A DNA stretch of 64,000 nucleotides from Cristatella mucedo. Its lineage: Eukaryota; Bryozoa; Phylactolaemata; Cristatellidae. Shown in pieces: positions 59,326 through 64,000 of the stretch. The stretch covers positions 131,501 to 195,500 of the forward strand of contig WPIO01000152.1 in NCBI GenBank assembly GCA_009760855.2, in the 5' to 3' direction. Below the pieces are notes generated by a model. That model was not told the DNA's origin and did not search any database. It worked only from the letters and a program-made list of their open reading frames with translations. Position 1 is the stretch's first letter; the number at the start of each line of letters is the position of its first letter. The position numbers were made by a program, and so were the translations under genes.

Positions 59326-62300
59326 CCAAGGCTTGCTGTGATGGCTTCCGGTCAAGTGTCGAAAGCAAAGAGATGCGCCAAAAGTTTGCTCCAAATTTAC
59401 AAGCAAAAATGCCTTAGGGCATTGCACAGCTGCCGTAGCACAGGCAGCTTGCTCGGTTGATCGTTAGGACACTGGATCAGTATTTTGCTTAAAAGCTTGT
59501 TCGAGAAAGTAACTTGGCTCTTTGGTTTCCACAGCGAGGCACTGACTCACAACAAAATCGTCACGTAGCCAGTGGCACACTGATCGAGCTCTCATGATGC
59601 AGCCGATCCAGCTGCCACGACCACCATCCAACTGCCACCACCATCATGCCACGCACACGGCAACTTTCAAAGCGCCCTCCGAGCTTTGCTCGGCTGCCTG
59701 GGCCGTCCATCGTGAACCATCGAATGAATGCCGACAGTCGGCTGAGCTATGAATGCCTACTCTGCTGACAACTCTTCCTGTGCATCGATGCTCACCTAGC
59801 ACGCCTTCACTGCTTTGCCTGGAGCACGAGCACCTGGAGCACACAGTGGCCGTATAGCAGACCGAGAAACCTTGCGTCAGCTCCACTACTCAGCTCCGGT
59901 CGGCACCAATCAATATGTCAAATGCTGACAAATCGACTGCAGTCAACCGGAGATTGTACTAACGAACCAACCAGGCATGCCGAAGGGGGCAGACAAGGCC
60001 CCCCTTCCTCTCCTCTCCCTCCTCCTCCACTCCCTAGGGGGGGAGCCAAGCCATGAGGCATGAAGTGAGTCGTGGCTGCAGCCCATCCAACACACCCCTT
60101 CAGCTTTCCTACGATTGGCCGTCTTGGGCCAAGTCAAGTGGTCTGGCTCCAACCGGAGCTTAATCATGGGCAAGCCCTCCTCTGCTAGACCACCCGGCTG
60201 CACTGGTTCAGCCAGTCAGCCACCGAGCTGTATAGCTGCTTTGCCCACATTGCCGAGGGCTTTACGGCAGTGCACCACATATCACACACAGCAGAGAGCA
60301 GGCACGTCTGCTCAGATCTGCTGTCCTGGCAGCAGATCTGAGCAGACGTTTCCATCAATGAGAGCACGGCTTGCCCTGGGAGATGGCCAAAGCAATGGCA
60401 CCCGTGCCTGCATGCAGCCAAGCAGGCTAAGCCAACCGACCCCAGGCAGCAGGCCAATGCAGACCCCACCTACCTGGCAGCCGTCTAACCACTGATAGAT
60501 ACACTGCCTATTCTGACGTCTCAGTGGTTGATCATGGCCAGGCTCATGGAGGAGATCTAACAGCAGAACATACCACTCCCACTGCTTACTCACTCCGAAT
60601 GTCACAGGCCTCGATTTCAGGGGCTGGGTTGAGTTGGGAGGATCTTGCCTCAAAACTAGTGTCGCCCCCCCCCTGGAAAGGGATTTTGCCCCTTTCCCTG
60701 AGGGGTGGCAACCAGGGCCACCTCCTATTAAAAAAGCCTCGGTTTCGTGAAAATCTTGCCTGTCTTGCGAAATTTTGCAGGTCTTGCCCGCCCCGGGACA
60801 AAAATCCTGGTTCCACCCCAGTAGCAAGAGGTTGCTGCATCATAGCGGCTTAATTAATTAACCGTGGCATCCATCGTTGTCAGCTACCTCAGTTGCATAG
60901 AAAATTCAGAGTTTGGGGCGCTACCACCACCAAGCTCAAAACGGTCATCGATGCCCATTTAATAGATTTAGCAAAGCCAATTTAGCAGACTTATTAGCTG
61001 GCAGCTCTTTTTCTAACAGTCATCGAGGCTAAACAACTCATCTTAGCTCCCCATGTCACTGGTAGACAACTCATCTTAGCTCTCCGTGTCACTAGTGGAC
61101 ATTGCTGATGCCGAATACAGGCCTGCTGGGCTGGAGATTGGTGACTGTGACTGGCTGCAGTCACAAGCAGTGGCAGCAGAAGGAGCAGATGGCAGCAGCA
61201 GCAGGAGCGGGTGGCAGTCGCCCCAGGGCAAAGTGAGAGGCAGTCTAAGGCAGACAGAGATGTGTGATCTGATTACGGCGGTAAACTTACAAAAACACTG
61301 GACGCACAGGGAGATCGGAGACAGCCGACCCAGAGTCAATGCTATACATCCAGCTAGCGGAGGAGAGGAATGGCATGCCCGCGGCACAGCAGAGTAAGGT
61401 ATCTGGCACCGGGAGTAGGACAATGGGGCCGGCTGCCTGCCGGGCGGCAGGCGACAGCCGACTGAGACCACCACCGTGTCACACTGGGTCTAACCAATTA
61501 GGGCCACTCGGTCACTACTCGGCAGTGGTGGCCACGTCTATCCCACTGTCTGCTCCCTCTGCTAACCGCACAGTGCGCTCTGCCCCTTTGCAGCCGTCGG
61601 TGGCCTCTTTTCGTCGGACCACTTTGCTGCTTTCTCCGCCTCCTCCTCCTCAACGTAGTTCGCTGGCCGCCGGGACAAGGCGAGGCTGCAGCTGAATGCG
61701 TGGTCGAGAGTTCACACTCGTCACAGCAGCTTGTCACAAGCCGCTGGCGCTGCCACTGGAAATGCCACCGACGCCAATCTCGCGATCCTCTTGAGCACTG
61801 AGACGGCAAGAGCCAGTCACTGTCTGCTGCAGCCTGTGCTGCCTCAGCCCAAACTGCGGCCGACTGCTCGAGCTGAGAGCTCCAATCGCTACTCCTCAGT
61901 CGGCCAAGCTTGTGAACGGCAGACAGATACAGGTTTTGGACCAGTTTCCGGCAGATTTGGGCCAAGTCTGCCGACTCGCATGAAGGAAAATCTGTTTCTT
62001 CTTTTTGGCTCCTTTTTGGTCCAGACGACCAATCAAATCCCGAGGCTCATCACCTAACCCCACGGCCAAAATAAAAATGGCTGAGATCATAGGCTCGAGT
62101 CATATTGAGGCGTTCAGAGCAAGTCCTTGAATATGGGATGCTTGTGCATTGTAACCAAGGCTTAGGCCTTCTTTAAATAGAAGACCCTTGGCCTGTTTAT
62201 CAAATCTACCAACAAACCTGCAATGGAGCACATTACTTGGTACGGCTCCCTTTCTTGAAGAAAGCTTTTTTAAGTGTATATCTTCCTGTTACTTATATTC

Positions 62301-62509
62301 TTCTCATACTACTCTACAATGATGGCTGCAGTGGCGAACTCAACTTCTGTGGATGATATCTTGGCGTCTTTCCGGGGAAACCATCTTTCATACCAGCTTC
62401 CCGAACTAGAGCATGGGCTGTGGGCAAGACTAAGTCTGCCGTCGAATATGTCGTGTAAACGTCCTAACTAGGAGAAAAGTCGGTATCGGTTAGGAGGTAA
62501 GTCTGCCGG
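59326..62509. other. Unassigned GC-rich sequence
   Basis: Overlapping open frames in all registers have no domain. Contains the perfect hairpin at 60304-60349 and a possible SINE type 2 fragment (plus) at about 62060-62140. Confidence 0.35.
60304..60349. other. Perfect 20-bp inverted repeat (hairpin)
   Basis: The arm 'acgtctgctcagatctgctg' (60304-60323) is perfectly complementary to 60330-60349, with loop TCCTGG. Confidence 0.95.
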
Positions 62510-62640
62510 GCATACGCAGCTTTAGAGAACTTAATGCTTCACATATGCCATGGGTCTTGAGCCATTGATCTCGGTCATCAAAAGCATTCACCTTGATTTT
62601 GGTCGAGGCGAGCACCTTGACCAAAGAGCTATGGAAACTT
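62510..62640 (-). mobile_element. SINE type 2 fragment
   Basis: The minus strand shows the same head order as 9600-9775 ('ctcgcctcgaccaaaatcaagg ... gatcaatggctcaagaccc'). Confidence 0.6.
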
Positions 62641-63372
62641 GAGAATGCAACCGAATCGGCAAACCCATGTGGCAGCAGCAGCAGCAGTAGCACAAGTGGT
62701 TGGTGCCGGCAGCAGCACTCGCAAGGGCGAGTATGGCTCGTCGGCTGAGCGATGAGCCGCTGCCAAGCTACTTTGAGCAGCCAGCAAGTCCTCTCACGGC
62801 CAGGCAGCAGAGCGCTCCCAGTGTTTGCACCTATCCCCCTTCCTATCCGAAAAGGGAAAAGTCTGCTGCTGGAGCATCCAGCCACCTCAGCCTACTAGCG
62901 ACAGCCGGCAGAATGTACACAGACACGGCTGGGGCGCCGGCGGCACAGCATCAATCGCCAGCGATCGCTGGCCGGCCGTGCTCGCTTATCGCCAATGCTG
63001 AAGCTCGGCGGCCTATCTCCTGCGCCGCCGCGCCTGCCTAGACGTACACAAGCGGCTCCGGAGCTAATCGCTCCAACCGATCGAAGGAGTTCGAGAAAGC
63101 TGCAGCAGTGTCGGCAAAAGGGGGGCTGCGGAAAGCTGAAGGCTGCACCGTCGGACGTGGGCAGCAGCCTCGGACAGAGCTAGCTAGTCGCTAGCACGGT
63201 AGGGATCTCTAGTCGGCCGCCACATGCACTTCTGCTTGGTCGCACGGCAGCATTGGGCTCGGGCATATGTTCACGCGCTTCTTCGGACTTCCGCACGTTT
63301 TGGCGTGCCTGCTCCCCTGCTTCTCTGCTTCCCGTGTTACGCTCATTTGCCCCAAACTCCCCCAAAATCCGA

Positions 63373-63419
<47 letters not shown>

Positions 63420-64000
63420 AGATTGCTCCCTTGCGAATACGGTGGGCAGGCGCAGCAGACTTGGATCTGTCGGTGCAACACTTTTTGCTCTCAAACGCTT
63501 TGAGCCCACGACGACAGGCGCGACGCATGCTCGCCGACCAGCACTCTCGCAAGCGCAGCCTGCGAGCATTGGTGAAAGCCTATGTGCATGCAAATGCCAG
63601 CACTAACTGGAGTGCAGACGCGCCTACGCGGACTTTAAGCACTCACACACACACACACACACACAAACGAACGAACACACTGCGAACACGAACACTGCTT
63701 GTGCAGGCTGCAGTTCGAGCCTATGCCATCCATTCTGGCATCTGCACAGCTGCTCGGTCGGGATCCGGGTGCTCCATGCTGCGGTGGTGGCCCTTATTTT
63801 TCAGTTGCTGGCATAGGATAGGCGAATGAGAATGGAAAAAACTCGCGACACGGAGTGCACACAGCTGCAGAGCAGCCCAGCAGATTACTACCACGACCCC
63901 CCCCCCCTGTCAGGCAATATTTAAGGTGCCGACTGTCCGTGCTCTCACTGCGGCACGTGACCGTGCAGGGCCGGGCAACCAGCTCAGCGCGCTGCACGAC
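62641..64000. other. Unassigned GC-rich sequence to window end
   Basis: (TC)n at 63376-63417 and (CA)n at 63644-63664. Open frames are compositional. No gene supported. Confidence 0.35.
63376..63417. repeat. (TC)n microsatellite
   Basis: About 42 bp of uninterrupted TC. Confidence 0.95.

Noticed and set aside
57710-63829. Many 60-200 codon frames in the right 6 kb
   Set aside because: GC-rich, overlapping and featureless, several crossing microsatellites; no LRR, TIR or other domain.

Overview
This window looks like nuclear DNA of an invertebrate animal. The genes have spliceosomal introns or are single-exon Toll-like receptors. The DNA is crowded with relics of CR1/L2-like non-LTR retrotransposons (LINEs), tRNA-derived SINEs, a Tigger/Jerky-type and a hAT/ZBED-type DNA transposon, and long (TC)n/(GA)n microsatellites. 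The phylum cannot be fixed from sequence alone; a lophotrochozoan or another non-vertebrate bilaterian is plausible.

Left half (1 to about 37.3 kb): a tandem segmental duplication. Copy A runs from the window edge to about 16.35 kb and copy B from about 26.27 to 37.26 kb. Each copy carries one intact, intronless Toll-like receptor gene on the minus strand (1870-4485 and 28398-31013). Both encode 871 residues: signal peptide, leucine-rich repeats, one transmembrane segment and a divergent TIR domain. The flanks of both copies are decayed LINE and SINE relics. Some insertions are shared (older than the duplication); others sit in one copy with an empty site in the other (younger). Between the copies (about 16.4-26.2 kb) are further LINE and SINE pieces, an unassigned CpG-rich island (about 21.75-22.6 kb) and a 5'-truncated LINE whose 548-codon reverse-transcriptase frame is still open (24335-25981).

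Middle (37.3-44.4 kb): a decayed Tigger/Jerky-like transposon followed by a run of plus-strand LINE 3' fragments, with no host gene recognised.

Right part (44.4-64 kb): clearly more GC-rich. It contains a four-exon minus-strand gene (CDS 45567-57450) whose exons join in frame into a 962-residue single-pass leucine-rich-repeat membrane protein without a TIR domain and with a Gln/Pro-rich cytoplasmic tail. Its largest intron holds a hAT/ZBED5-like transposase relic, SINEs, a (GA)n tract and a degenerate telomere-like tract. The 6.5 kb beyond its first exon has only repeats, microsatellites and a perfect 20-bp hairpin.

Functionally, the three supported genes are all LRR receptors. Two carry TIR domains and are probable innate-immune sensors; the third resembles LRR adhesion or recognition receptors. 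Nothing shows that they act in one pathway.
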